A DNA stretch of 64,000 bases from Amycolatopsis aidingensis (lineage in GTDB: Bacteria > Actinomycetota > Actinomycetes > Mycobacteriales > Pseudonocardiaceae): contig NZ_CP076538.1 in NCBI RefSeq assembly GCF_018885265.1, positions 4,128,001 through 4,192,000 on the forward strand, in the 5' to 3' direction. The notes under the pieces were generated by a model. The model was not told where the DNA came from, made no database searches, and was given only the letters and a program-made list of their open reading frames with translations. A program made the translations under genes and the position numbers. Positions 18,101 to 25,952 of the stretch are shown here, piece by piece. Positions within the stretch are counted from its first letter, which is position 1; every line of letters begins with the position of its first letter.

Positions 18101-19539
18101 CATGAGCCCTGCCCGTCCCCGGCGGTGTCGATCATCAGGCCGTGGTAGGCCCAGGCACCGGAGGAGAAGTTCCGCACCCAGTCGGTAATGTCCACATGGG
18201 ACCACTTCTTCCGTACCCCGGTGCTGTCCCGCCATGCGCCGCCGACACAGGGCCGGTTGTTCCAGGTGATGGTCGACTTGTTCCAGGCACAGGGCACGTC
18301 GTGCAGCCGGAACCGGGTGGGTGTGGTGAGGTTGGAGTGCACCCAGAAGCCGTGCCACTCGGCTTTGATGATCTGCTTGTTGCGTACGTGCGACAGGTCG
18401 TAGTACGCGAAGGTCTGGTTCCGGCCCGCACCCGGCCAGTACCCGATCTTGTTCAGGTAGCCGCGGCCGTCCTCCCAGTACACGTCGTAGTTCGTGGTGG
18501 GGAAGGCACTGGAGACGAAGGCGTCATACGCGGCATACAGCGTGTGCGTGTGCAGGCCGGGGTCGACCTTGATCGGGAACTGGCGTTCCGGCGCGTTGAT
18601 CCAGTCCCGGTCGGCGGACAGCACCACCCGCCAGCCACGCTCGTCGGACTCCAGCCGCTGGGACACCGGGCCGTTGCGCCACTCGCCGGAGCGGGTGTCC
18701 TGCGCCGAATCCCACATCACCGGTGCGGGCACGGTGAACTCCACCCGCCCCTTGTCCCCGTGCACCAGGATCCGGCCGTCCTCCTGTTGCCGCGGCCGCA
18801 GTCCCTCGTCCAGGTGCAGCCGGAAGGTCCATTCCGGATCGTCGATCGCCTTGTGCAGCACGAAGGTGTGCTTCACCCCGGTGGCCGAGGTACGCAGCTC
18901 CAGGTCCACCCCGGGCTGGACATCCGGGTAGAGCGCGACCTCGCCGTTCAGCTTCGGGGCCCGCTCGGCGAGTCCCTCGAACTCCAGCCGGGCCGAACCG
19001 GAGCCATCGCCGGAGCGCACCTGGATCTCCGGGCTGCTCGCGGTGCGGGCCGGCAGCTCCATCGGCACCGCGGCGGCCTTGGGCTTGATCCGGCCGTGCT
19101 TCCGCTCCAGCGAGGCGTCCGCGGGCACCATGGACCGGCCGTCCTCGCCGGGCACGTTGACGACTTCCTGGTACAGCTTGGCGGTTTTGGTCCCGTCCGG
19201 GTTGGCGAAGATGGTCGCGCTGGGGTGCCGTTCCACCACCCTGGACTCACCCTGCACGAAGCCGCTGCCGCGCTTCTGCTGGCGGGCGGCGGCGTCCGGA
19301 TCGGCGATCTTCTCCGGTTGCGCCGAGGGCCGTTCCCGCGAGTAGTCGCCCGCGGGCATCTCCGGCCGCACCGACGATCCCGGTTCGCTCGGCAACGGTT
19401 CCACCCGGCCGCCTCCGGGCTCGGCCCGGGCGCCCTCCGGCGCGGCAACCCCCACCACCAGTGAAAGACCCAGCGCGAACACCACTACCGCGATGATCGC
19501 GTGTAAGAACCCCGAGCGGGCAGGACGAGACCGTCTCAT
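12139..19539 (-). CDS. giant secreted RHS/YD-repeat protein with PA14 and LamG domains
   Basis: About 2,466 residues. Starts at ATG 19539 or GTG 19545; the latter is better spaced from GAGGGG. A signal anchor lies at residues 10-36. A DNRLRE-type carbohydrate-like module follows (around 340-500, with TWNNRP and VDITDWVRNF). Next come an Ig-like region and a first PA14 domain (from about 770, GLVGEYFTGD). A second PA14-like domain lies at about 1300, then a LamG/concanavalin domain (about 1395-1600, AYWRLADTDG to LDEVALYDREL). YD repeats follow (YDDAGRLLST, YDAAGNTVEI). The RHS core hallmark RPYSPLLGRFLSVDP is near 2260. The last roughly 165 residues after NTTDLSGK vary in such proteins and should be the toxic tip. 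Here the tip has hydrophobic helices and a basic tail ending in Cys. Confidence 0.9.
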   Translation of the reverse strand: MRRSRPARSGFLHAIIAVVVFALGLSLVVGVAAPEGARAEPGGGRVEPLPSEPGSSVRPEMPAGDYSRERPSAQPEKIADPDAAARQQKRGSGFVQGESRVVERHPSATIFANPDGTKTAKLYQEVVNVPGEDGRSMVPADASLERKHGRIKPKAAAVPMELPARTASSPEIQVRSGDGSGSARLEFEGLAERAPKLNGEVALYPDVQPGVDLELRTSATGVKHTFVLHKAIDDPEWTFRLHLDEGLRPRQQEDGRILVHGDKGRVEFTVPAPVMWDSAQDTRSGEWRNGPVSQRLESDERGWRVVLSADRDWINAPERQFPIKVDPGLHTHTLYAAYDAFVSSAFPTTNYDVYWEDGRGYLNKIGYWPGAGRNQTFAYYDLSHVRNKQIIKAEWHGFWVHSNLTTPTRFRLHDVPCAWNKSTITWNNRPCVGGAWRDSTGVRKKWSHVDITDWVRNFSSGAWAYHGLMIDTAGDGQGSWKKMAAAEAGPDGGASVVTVDFNDWPSQPANRGCSGEDCRWHTRNFHIGVDVTDPNSDPMTVQFFLSEDPDVMNRHFASHQAEVGEGGTVADWHTPTLQWNKRYYWQARVRDPYMPDNKWSYSPVYNFASYNETPGVPALQAPQDRAVVADKRPTLSAGTVDDAENDTVQYEFSIGTGADGRSGLVAQSGWLDTPSWQVPPGVLEDGVNYTWTVRSRDKGPDTRSLYAPARKLKVDLRLGLQDAVPGDETGPVNVNLSTGNLITTTGTPPMHTVGGDVSVDLTYNSQAVDETGLVGEYFTGDSTEGIEKDEEPVLVRTDSQVSFDWQKTSPYDPVIAKDGFRVRWQGYLRVPESGSYRFGGVHDDGLRIWIGDESVYDQWNTWVPLDDPPKFDGATARQLEANRSYPIRIEYREGAVFAHMKLWAEKDGGSPVPVPASWLSPNAPSLPPGWSMSVGSDVAGASYTKATFTENSVVLTDASGAAHSYTKKSDGGYAPPPGEYGTLSRDEDGRLTLIDSDGTTFVFNSSGGLESITAPSDARKPAAARMEWSTLDTSAVVPRLTKVLDPVSGRAITLHYSSGNVDTMDPACERDPWSAYDWPAPAGYLCAVRLPDGATSSLYYLNGKLGALGNPGGEWTQYGFGSTHLLDQMRTPLSMDWIMASPADRNSTAPNHQFGYDGNRRAIWTKTPEPSGFTQTPSQRQRKDYTYGPDWTEIDVAGMDPDTGFVRRITKDLSGRMLTDTDATGATTHYTWWHDDQMVIKKDPAGRVTHIVHDSQGNPMHESGPAPEHCFGENRIPLDPAPEGCEDTPHKISRYDEGYTGLSGTWWTNPHMSGAAETYSTSAPNTDWGSTPPAPGIDPDEFSGRMTGLVQVDEAGEYVFGTAEDDVTDGMRVYVDDNLVANRTYAPSVADSGPLAYWRLADTDGTLRDHSGNGREGAYSGGYTQERSGAMPDDNNRAVDFTGGKAEVPDADALDLTGPMTIELWVKPRHNLDGNGWHDLISKYGGSNSAAMPFELSLTPDLNMELRQVGGSSDWQWLKSDKSVVADEWSHVAVTRDAENNVTFYLNGEKVGEGTFAESGAANSAPLAIGRRPEGGTAQAELDEVALYDRELPEKEIAGHVAGAGTVNDGRKPIQLSAGKHRLRVEYQRYSLTGDQTRASDNLNFTWKQLGGFDWTVVPREQLTPDYGLVTSTTERESEGVPDKRMVTTYGENLDPAFGIVERATANPDGLAMAGTVTYETPGDGFLRRTTRTMPSGAQTSYGYYGDTETRDNPCTAEADPVLQSGLVKKSTAPSAADGTNRVEEQVYDLLGRAVADHLAGAGWACTTYDARGRIATKTYPANSADGERVVRYDYAVDGDPLTTSVSDHHGTVTTKTNLLGQTVSYTDVHGVRTEKEYDPMGRVATETVVLPDAADAQQVSTFAYDDAGRLLSTTLNDTTLATASYNQAGELASVAYANGSALSAVGRDVAGRETSRTWRLADGTEVRSAVSRTRAGTVVDESLAGVDARPEGPNYAYDSVGRMTEAYLSGHHYRYDFTSDAAASCPEGTRANAGRNTNRVALVDTTASGTAETGYCYDAADRLLATHGALAAGFDYDAAGNTVEITEGGHSTYLGWDTAGRNLTARTTGPEAASVSYQRDAIDRITSRGVSEGDSTAMVLQCYLGDNDNAAVTLSADKRLLSRTVSLPGGVLYTLRTGAGETTTTWDHPSVRGDLVLTSDGEGRQDGPLRHYGPYGQPIGADGAVDPDAVPDNQPGEMDYGWLGEHQRPYEHAGSLSLVQMGARPYSPLLGRFLSVDPNPEGSANAYEYAGANPVNTTDLSGKCWLVCDIAEGIGNAVDEAAGWVADKANEYGDYITAGLAVGCIVVSAGVCAVAGAAVAVTTVVAEGISTRHNIDWGKAAANLASIGGGAAAARYVGGKGALSLRNRKSPFVRKTHTTRYTRVQSTRIDWVVTRVNLLVNQFLSGLFGWVGYAFTCAFKGSRYC

Positions 19540-19751
19540 CAGCACGAATGACCCCTCTGTGGCAGCCCCGGCAGGACCGGCGAGCAAAGCATCCGAAAAC
19601 TACGTTGCGGCCATTGAGGACAGATACCGCCGAACGGAGCAGTCGGCGATCAAGTCGCGTATGTCACCGGAAAACCATTCCGGTGAACAGCGCCCCCGGT
19701 GTAACGATATTGTGCCGATCCCACCGAAATCGAGTCCCCGAGGTTCCCGCG

Positions 19752-21434
19752 ATGACCGTGCTGGATCCGCCCGCCGACCCGGCGGGGCCGCGCACAACCG
19801 CGGCCGGCCGGGCGAGACGCGGCCCGGCCACGCTGCTCGGCCTGCTCGCGCTGGTGCCGTTTGCCCTGGCCACGGCCGAGGCGATCCGCGCCCCGCGGAT
19901 GCACCTACTGCTCGACTACTGGCACGTGTTAGCCAAGATCACCGGCGATGACGGCTCCCTCGCGCCGGCGACGTTGGTCGGTTATCACCTCGACCAGCCA
20001 TTCGTGCTGCCATCGTTATTTTTCTGGTTCGATGCCGCGATCCTCGGCGGAGACAATCGCGCGCTGGGCGCGTTCACCGTGGCGCTCGCGGGGCTGATCG
20101 TCGTGCTACTCCGGATGATGCTCCCCGGCACGCTCGATCCCGGTAAAAGATGGGCCTTGACGGCCGGATTCGCCTTCCTGATCCTGTCCTCGCACGCCGC
20201 CGAACTGTGGACACAGGCGACCAACGGCATCAGCTGGGTGCCGGCGGTGCTGTGCTCGGTGCTGGCCCTGCTGCTTGCGCAGCGGGATCGGCCATGGCCG
20301 GCCTACGCCGCCGCGGCGGCGGGCTGCCTGTCCTTCGGCGCGGCCTTTCCGGTGTGGTTCGCGCTCGCGCTCACCGCCTGGCTCACCGGCCGGGGCCGGG
20401 TGGCCGCGCTGCTGCCCGCCGGTGCCGGACTCGCCGTGCTGGCGTTCTGGTTCGCCACCAAGCCCGCCGGGCCACAGTCCCTGGCCACCTCGGCACTCGA
20501 CCCGCACGGCAGGCTCTCGGTTCTGGGTGCGTCGCTGGGTGGCCTGTGGTCGGCCGAGGTCGCGGTGCTCGCGGTGATCCCGGGCGGGGCCACCGCCGCC
20601 GTACTGCTGCTGGCCGGATGGTCAGCGATCCGGGAACGGCCGGCCGGTCCGGCCGAACCGGCCGCGCGGGCCGGGGCGGCCTGGGTGGGGCTCGGCGGTT
20701 ACGCCTTGCTGCTGGCCGGGATGCTGGCGCTGGGCCGCACCAGCGAGGCTCCGGTACCCGGCGGGAACGTCGGGCTGATCAGCCGGTACGTACTCGTGTC
20801 CGCGCTGGCCACCTGCGCCGCCCTCGCGCTGCTGGTGCTGCACCGCCCCCGGCTGCCGCTGCGCCAGGTGGTCGCGCTGGTACTGGCCGTCTCCTTCGTC
20901 ACCTACGTCGTCGGTGGCACCAAGGCCAGCACCGTGCGGGACAGCTACGCGCCGCTGGAGGTGTCCGCGGTCGCCCTGCGAGTGGGCGCCGAGGATGCGC
21001 TGCGCGAGTTGCGGATCCAGCCCGGGGTCCGGCCCGCCGCGCGGGCCATGGGCACGTATCCCTTCACCGACGACTTTTCCCTGGGCTGCGGCGGCCGCGA
21101 GCTGGGCGACCGGATCGACCCGGCGGCCGCGGTACCGCTGCCCGGGCCGGAGTCCGCGGCCCCCGGCCGCGGGGTGGTGGACACCGCACCGGTCACCGGG
21201 GGTGTGCTGCTGTCCGGCTGGGCGATGCTGGAAGGGCGGCAACCGGACTGCGTACTGGTGGTGGACGGCACCGGCACGGTGGTCGGTGGCGGGGTCACCG
21301 GGCTGCCCCGGCCGGACGTGCCAGGGCCCGCCTCCGGCTGGCGCGCGGCCGCCGCGCCGGACGTCGCCCGCCCTGCCGTCATCCTCGCCGCCGGGCCGGC
21401 CCTCTACCGCCTCACCCCCGCCGAGACGCCCTGA
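19752..21434 (+). CDS. polytopic membrane protein of unknown function
   Basis: A 560-residue protein with about ten to twelve hydrophobic segments spread over residues 30-410. A soluble, extracytoplasmic-looking C-terminal domain of about 150 residues follows (from VRDSYAPLEV to YRLTPAETP). ATG 19752 follows CCGAGG. The build, with a long N-terminal loop after the first helix (HLLLDYWHVLAKITGDDGS), resembles actinobacterial GT-C-like or DUF2142-like membrane proteins. I see no diagnostic catalytic motif, so I do not assign a reaction. It is divergent from the RHS gene across a 210-base gap that should contain both promoters. Confidence 0.6.
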   Translation: MTVLDPPADPAGPRTTAAGRARRGPATLLGLLALVPFALATAEAIRAPRMHLLLDYWHVLAKITGDDGSLAPATLVGYHLDQPFVLPSLFFWFDAAILGGDNRALGAFTVALAGLIVVLLRMMLPGTLDPGKRWALTAGFAFLILSSHAAELWTQATNGISWVPAVLCSVLALLLAQRDRPWPAYAAAAAGCLSFGAAFPVWFALALTAWLTGRGRVAALLPAGAGLAVLAFWFATKPAGPQSLATSALDPHGRLSVLGASLGGLWSAEVAVLAVIPGGATAAVLLLAGWSAIRERPAGPAEPAARAGAAWVGLGGYALLLAGMLALGRTSEAPVPGGNVGLISRYVLVSALATCAALALLVLHRPRLPLRQVVALVLAVSFVTYVVGGTKASTVRDSYAPLEVSAVALRVGAEDALRELRIQPGVRPAARAMGTYPFTDDFSLGCGGRELGDRIDPAAAVPLPGPESAAPGRGVVDTAPVTGGVLLSGWAMLEGRQPDCVLVVDGTGTVVGGGVTGLPRPDVPGPASGWRAAAAPDVARPAVILAAGPALYRLTPAETP

Positions 21435-21510
21435 ACGTGGCGATCAGGACGTCAGGCGTCGCGAACGGCACGATCGGGACATCTGACGTCGCGAAAGCCA
21501 CGTTCAGGGC
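21428..21510. repeat. composite inverted/direct intergenic repeat
   Basis: GCCCTGAACGTGGC (21428-21441) is the exact reverse complement of GCCACGTTCAGGGC (21497-21510). Between them are two roughly 30-base direct copies, each starting CGATC and ending TCGCGAA plus CGGCA/AGCCA. The element begins inside the last codons of the upstream gene and could form a long hairpin that ends transcription. It resembles dispersed intergenic repeats of Pseudonocardiales, from memory only. Confidence 0.7.
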
Positions 21511-21632
21511 TTCCGGAGCCTGCCTGGTGCGAGGTAGTCCACTGTGGACTTTTGCTGGCTGGCACATAAGGGCTCCCTATGGCTCTTTGCTATGGGACGA
21601 GGGCCGGGCGACGGGCCATGGTGTAGAGGACA

Positions 21633-21648
21633 TGTGGTCCAGACCATT
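21633..21648. promoter_or_regulatory. DasR-type operator (dre) upstream of chitinase
   Basis: TGTGGTCCAGACCATT contains TGGTCCAGACCA, a match to the DasR responsive element TGGTCTAGACCA with one change. It lies 48 bases before the chitinase start codon. DasR is the GntR-type repressor of chitin/GlcNAc genes released by glucosamine-6-phosphate. The match is seen directly; binding is inferred from the Streptomyces system. Confidence 0.8.
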
Positions 21649-21695
21649 GGAGCACAGTGTCCAGGCAACTGACGGTCGCACATTGGGAGCCCTAC

Positions 21696-24080
21696 ATGAT
21701 GCACCAGATCGACCGCCGAAGAGGTTTGCTGACCCACCGGTCGGCAAGCCTCACCGCGGCGGTACTGGCCGTGGTCACCGCCGTGGTGGCGGCCCTGCTC
21801 ACCCTGGTCGGCAGCCCGCCCCGATCACACGCAGCCGAGCACGAGGAATGCCGGCCGGACGGCCTGTACAACGGGTCCGGAGTGGACGTTCCGTACTGCG
21901 AGGTCTACGACACCGACGGCAGGGAGAAGCTCGGGGCCGGGCACTCGCGAAGAGTGATCGGGTACTTCACCAGCTGGCGGACCGGCGAGAACGGCGCACC
22001 CACCTACCTGGCCAGCGACATCCCCTGGGACAAGGTCACCCACATCAACTACGCCTTCGGGCACATCGACGAGCAGAACCGGCTCTCCGCAGGGGAGGAC
22101 CATCCCGGCAACCCGGCCACCGACATGGAATGGCCTGACGTCCCGGGCGCGGAGATGGACCCCTCCCTTCCGTACCAGGGGCACTTCAACCTGCTGAACA
22201 AGTACAAGAAGCAGAACCCGGACGTCAAGACACTGATCGCGGTCGGTGGCTGGGCCGAGACCGGCGGGATCCTGGAACCGGACGGCACGCGGAACCCGAC
22301 CGGTGGGTTCTACAAGCTGACCGAGAGCCAGCAGTCGATCGACACCTTTGCCGACTCGGCGGTGGAGTTCATCCGCGAGTACGGCTTCGATGGGGTGGAC
22401 ATCGACTACGAGTACGCCACGTCCGCACAGTACGCCGGGCACCCCGAGGACTACTGGATCTCCAACCAGCGCCGGGGCGAGCTGATGGAGGGCTACGTCG
22501 CGCTGATGCGGACGCTGCGGGAGAAGCTGGACGCGGCGAGCGCCGAGGACGGCAAGTACTACGAGCTGACCGCGGCGGTCTCCGCATCCGGCTGGATCCT
22601 GCGCGGTGCGGAGACCTATCAGGTGACCGAGTACCTGGACTTCGCCAACATGATGACCTACGACCTGCACGGGTCGTGGAACCAGTTCGTCGGCCCGAAC
22701 GCCGCGCTCTACGACAACGGCAACGACAACGAACTGGAGTACTGGGACGTCTACGACACCCCGGTGTACGACGGCATCGGCCACCTCAACGGGGACTGGG
22801 CGTACCACTACTTCCGCGGTGCCATGCAGGCCGGCCGGATCAACCTGGGCGTACCCTTCTACACCCGCGGCTGGCAGGACGTCTCCGGCGGCACCAACGG
22901 GTTGTGGGGCGAGGCTCCGCTGCCCGACCAGGACCAGTGCCCACCGGGAACCGGCGGCAACGTCGGCTCCGAGGTCCCTTGCGGGAACGGCGCGGTCGGT
23001 ATCGACAACCTGTGGCACGACGAGACGGCCGCGGGTGACGAGGTCCCCTCCGGAGCGAACCCGATGTGGCATGCCAAGAACCTCGAGGAAGGCATCACCC
23101 CGGACTACCTCGAGGACTACGGGCTGGACCCGAACGAGGAGAAGAACCAGATCACCGGCGACTACGTCCGGCACTACGACAGCACGCTGACCGCACCCTG
23201 GCTGTGGAACGAGCAGAAGAAGGTCTTCCTGTCCACGGAGGACGAGGAGTCCCTTGCGGCCAAGGCACGGTACGTCGCGGACAAGGGCCTCGGCGGCGTG
23301 ATGATCTGGGAGCTGGCCGGGGACTACGCCTTCGACCAGGACGCGAACGGCGGCAAGGGCCAGTACTTCATGGGCACCACCTTGCTGGACACGCTCAACG
23401 CCGAGCTGAGCGGGGCGGCGCCGTACGGCAACACCAAGGCGAACGAGCCGATGCCGGAGGAGGTGCTGGACGTCGACGTGGAGTTCACCGACTTCGCGCT
23501 CGGCGACAACAACTACCCGATCAACCCGACCATGACGATCACGAACAACTCGGATCAGACCATTCCCGGTGGCGCCACGATCGAGTTCGACTACGGCACC
23601 AGCGCCCCCGGCAGCATGATCGACCAGTCCGGAATGGGACTGTCGGTCACCGAACGGGGACACTCCGGTCCGAACGTGGGCGGGTTGGACGGCGATTTCC
23701 AGCATGTCTCGCTGCGGGTACCGAACTGGCAGTCCGTCCCGGCAGGCGGCGAACTGTCCCTGAAGGTCCGCTACTACCTGCCGATCGCGACGCCGGGCAA
23801 CTTCACCTTGACCTTCGGCGGGCAGTCCTACGCGATCACCGCGGACTACCCGCGCGGGTCCGGCGGCGGCACGCCACCGACCAGCACACCGACCACCCCC
23901 ACCTCGACCACCCAGCCGCCGGCCTGCACGGAGCCACCGTGGTCGGCAAGCACGGTCTACAACGGCGGCGAGACCGTGTCGCACGACGGCCGCCTGTGGC
24001 GCGCCAAGTGGTGGACCCAGGGCGAGGAGCCCGGCACCACCGGCCAATGGGGCGTCTGGACCGACCTCGGCCCCTGCTGA
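21696..24080 (+). CDS. secreted GH18 chitinase with C-terminal CBM5/12
   Basis: A 794-residue exported chitinase. ATG 21696 has GGGAG 7 bases upstream. A signal peptide covers about residues 1-46 (ending RSHAAEH). The GH18 barrel spans about 75-570: RVIGYFTSWRTG, THINYAFGHI and LIAVGGW are present. The catalytic DGVDIDYE motif places the acid/base at Glu239, and MMTYDLHGSW follows. A beta-rich domain (about 590-725, EEVLDVDVEFTDFALGDN) follows. A Pro/Thr linker then leads to a CBM5/12 chitin-binding domain (WSASTVYNGGETVSHDGRLW to GVWTDLGPC). It hydrolyses chitin outside the cell. A DasR-type site 48 bases upstream and neighbouring chitin genes agree with chitin-induced control. Confidence 0.95.
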   Translation: MMHQIDRRRGLLTHRSASLTAAVLAVVTAVVAALLTLVGSPPRSHAAEHEECRPDGLYNGSGVDVPYCEVYDTDGREKLGAGHSRRVIGYFTSWRTGENGAPTYLASDIPWDKVTHINYAFGHIDEQNRLSAGEDHPGNPATDMEWPDVPGAEMDPSLPYQGHFNLLNKYKKQNPDVKTLIAVGGWAETGGILEPDGTRNPTGGFYKLTESQQSIDTFADSAVEFIREYGFDGVDIDYEYATSAQYAGHPEDYWISNQRRGELMEGYVALMRTLREKLDAASAEDGKYYELTAAVSASGWILRGAETYQVTEYLDFANMMTYDLHGSWNQFVGPNAALYDNGNDNELEYWDVYDTPVYDGIGHLNGDWAYHYFRGAMQAGRINLGVPFYTRGWQDVSGGTNGLWGEAPLPDQDQCPPGTGGNVGSEVPCGNGAVGIDNLWHDETAAGDEVPSGANPMWHAKNLEEGITPDYLEDYGLDPNEEKNQITGDYVRHYDSTLTAPWLWNEQKKVFLSTEDEESLAAKARYVADKGLGGVMIWELAGDYAFDQDANGGKGQYFMGTTLLDTLNAELSGAAPYGNTKANEPMPEEVLDVDVEFTDFALGDNNYPINPTMTITNNSDQTIPGGATIEFDYGTSAPGSMIDQSGMGLSVTERGHSGPNVGGLDGDFQHVSLRVPNWQSVPAGGELSLKVRYYLPIATPGNFTLTFGGQSYAITADYPRGSGGGTPPTSTPTTPTSTTQPPACTEPPWSASTVYNGGETVSHDGRLWRAKWWTQGEEPGTTGQWGVWTDLGPC

Positions 24081-24082
24081 CA

Positions 24083-24140
24083 ACTGCTGTGAGTGGCCCG
24101 TTCCCTGCATTTTCGCAGGGAACGGGCCACTCACAGCAGT
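24083..24140. terminator. 26-bp perfect hairpin after chitinase
   Basis: Positions 24083-24108 are the exact reverse complement of 24115-24140, with a 6-base loop (ATTTTC). The stem begins 3 bases after the stop codon. The perfect arms and the absence of a T-run suggest a strong factor-independent terminator of actinomycete type, or a mobile intergenic palindrome serving as one. Confidence 0.85.
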
Positions 24141-24214
24141 CGGCGTGACGGGTATCAGGCGGGTTGATGGGGGCTGTGTATGCCACTGACTGGCGGTGTC
24201 GCTTGCTCCGTAAT

Positions 24215-24226
24215 TGGTCTATACCT
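24215..24226. promoter_or_regulatory. degenerate DasR-type site upstream of protease
   Basis: TGGTCTATACCT matches TGGTCTAGACCA at 10 of 12 positions. It lies 46 bases before the protease start, the same spacing as the chitinase site (48-49 bases). The shared placement argues that it is functional, but it is weaker than the others. Confidence 0.55.
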
Positions 24227-24271
24227 TGTCGCGCCGGTGGTATTCCCTGCACACCTGGAGTGAGATCACTG

Positions 24272-25627
24272 ATGCACCGAAGAATGATCAATCGCGTGAC
24301 CGGAGCGTGCTTCGCGGCAGCGCTCGCGGTCACCACCCTTTCCATGACACAGGCGGCGGCCGAACCGGCCGCGACCGCCGGGACCGAGGCCGACGCGGTC
24401 ACCGCCGCGCCGGGGATGCTCGCCGCGATGCAACGCGACCTCGGTCTCACCGCTGAACAGGCACGCACCCGGATCGTCAAGGAGAACCGGGCCAGCGCGC
24501 TGGAGCCGGTGCTCGAGCAGCGGCTCGGCGCCAGCTACGCCGGGGCGTGGATCAGCGAGAACGCCGACCACCTCGTGGTCGCCACCACCGACCCGGCCGA
24601 GGTCGACCGGGTGCGGTCCGCGGGCGCCGAGGCCAGGGTGGTGGCCCGCACCGAGGGCCAGCTGAACCAGGTCAAGGCCAAGCTGGACCGGATCGCACCG
24701 CCGAGCTCGGTGCCGGGCTGGTACGTGGATCCGAAGGGCAACGAGCTCGTCGTGCTGTTCCATCCGTCCACGGCGGACGCGGCACAGTCGTTCGTCCAGG
24801 CGGCCGGGGTGGACCCGAGCTGGGTCCGGCTGGTCGAGTCGCCCGAGACACCGCGCCCGCTGTACGACGTCCGCGGCGGCGACGCCTACTACATGGGCAG
24901 CGGCGGCCGGTGCTCGGTCGGCTTCTCGGTGGAAGGCGGGTTCGTCACCGCGGGCCACTGCGGCAGCGTCGGCACCAGCACCAGCGGGCACAACCGGGCC
25001 GCGCAGGGCACCTTCCGCGGCTCGCTGTTCCCCGGCAGCGGCGACTACGCCTGGGTCGAGGTCAACTCGAACTGGACGCCCACCAACGTGGTGAACGGCT
25101 ACTCCAACGGCAACGTCACCGTCGCGGGCTCCCAGGAGTCCTCGGTCGGCTCGTCGATCTGCCGGTCCGGCTCCACTACCGGCTGGCACTGCGGCACGGT
25201 GCAGGCCAAGAACCAGAGCGTCAGCTACCCGCAGGGCACGGTCACCGGGATGACCAGGACCACCGTGTGCGCGGAGCCCGGCGACTCCGGCGGCGCGTAC
25301 CTCACCGGCCAGCAGGCGCAGGGCGTCACCTCCGGCGGTAGCGGCAACTGCAGCTCCGGCGGGACGACCTTCTTCCAGCCGGTCAACGAGATCCTGAGCG
25401 CCTACGGGCTGACTCTGGTGACCGACGGTGGCGGTGGCGACCCGCCGCCTCCGCCGCCCCCCGGTGACTGCGGCGACCTCTCGCCGTGGAACGCCAGCAC
25501 CGGCTACGCGCCCGGCGACATGGTGTCGCACAACGGGCATCAGTGGGAGTCCACCTGGTACTCCACCGGTGCCGAGCCGGGCGCCCCGGGTTCCTGGGCG
25601 GTCTGGCGAGACGCGGGAGCCTGCTGA
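24272..25627 (+). CDS. secreted S1-family (streptogrisin-like) protease with chitin-binding domain
   Basis: A 451-residue pre-pro-protease. ATG 24272 is followed by a signal peptide (to AAAEPAA) and an alpha-lytic-type pro-region (about residues 45-195). The chymotrypsin-fold domain has the triad His229 (TAGHCGS), Asp258 (SGDYAWV) and Ser339 (GDSGGAY), with paired cysteines. A GGGGDPPPPPPP linker joins a C-terminal CBM5/12 domain (LSPWNASTGYAPGDMVSHNG to WAVWRDAGAC) closely like that of the adjacent chitinase. It should bind chitin and cleave the protein matrix of cuticle or fungal wall. A DasR-like site upstream and the chitinase next door support a joint role. A T-rich terminator follows. 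Confidence 0.93.
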   Translation: MHRRMINRVTGACFAAALAVTTLSMTQAAAEPAATAGTEADAVTAAPGMLAAMQRDLGLTAEQARTRIVKENRASALEPVLEQRLGASYAGAWISENADHLVVATTDPAEVDRVRSAGAEARVVARTEGQLNQVKAKLDRIAPPSSVPGWYVDPKGNELVVLFHPSTADAAQSFVQAAGVDPSWVRLVESPETPRPLYDVRGGDAYYMGSGGRCSVGFSVEGGFVTAGHCGSVGTSTSGHNRAAQGTFRGSLFPGSGDYAWVEVNSNWTPTNVVNGYSNGNVTVAGSQESSVGSSICRSGSTTGWHCGTVQAKNQSVSYPQGTVTGMTRTTVCAEPGDSGGAYLTGQQAQGVTSGGSGNCSSGGTTFFQPVNEILSAYGLTLVTDGGGGDPPPPPPPGDCGDLSPWNASTGYAPGDMVSHNGHQWESTWYSTGAEPGAPGSWAVWRDAGAC

Positions 25628-25651
25628 GAAGCCGATTTGCGCAAATTCCCC

Positions 25652-25686
25652 GTGGGGGCCACCGAGTATGGTGGCCCCCACCTTTT
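25652..25686 (+). terminator. intrinsic terminator after protease gene
   Basis: GTGGGGGCCACC (25652-25663) pairs perfectly with GGTGGCCCCCAC (25670-25681) around a 6-base loop and is followed by CTTTTTG. This is a textbook intrinsic terminator. The remaining bases to 25952 hold no gene I can support and should contain the promoter of the next operon. Confidence 0.92.
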
Positions 25687-25952
25687 TGTTCGGTGAGCGG
25701 GTGACGAGCCACCCGGTAAAGCATTACCGACGGCGACGTCCGCGGCCCGACTTCCGGCTCTGACCAGCGCTTCGACGGCAAACCCGGCCGCAGGCGAATC
25801 GCCGGACCATGGGGACGGCCGGAACCCGGAATAGTGGGCAAAATTACGCTGGAACCCCCCGTCGCGGCGCGCCGATCTTCCGCGCATAAGATTCTTCGTC
25901 GGCACCCAACCGATTCGCCGTTATCGAACGGCAGATCCAGAGAAGGTGAACT

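Noticed and set aside
21825..24134. 769-codon minus-strand frame over the chitinase
   Set aside because: Antisense shadow; the plus strand encodes an unmistakable GH18 enzyme.
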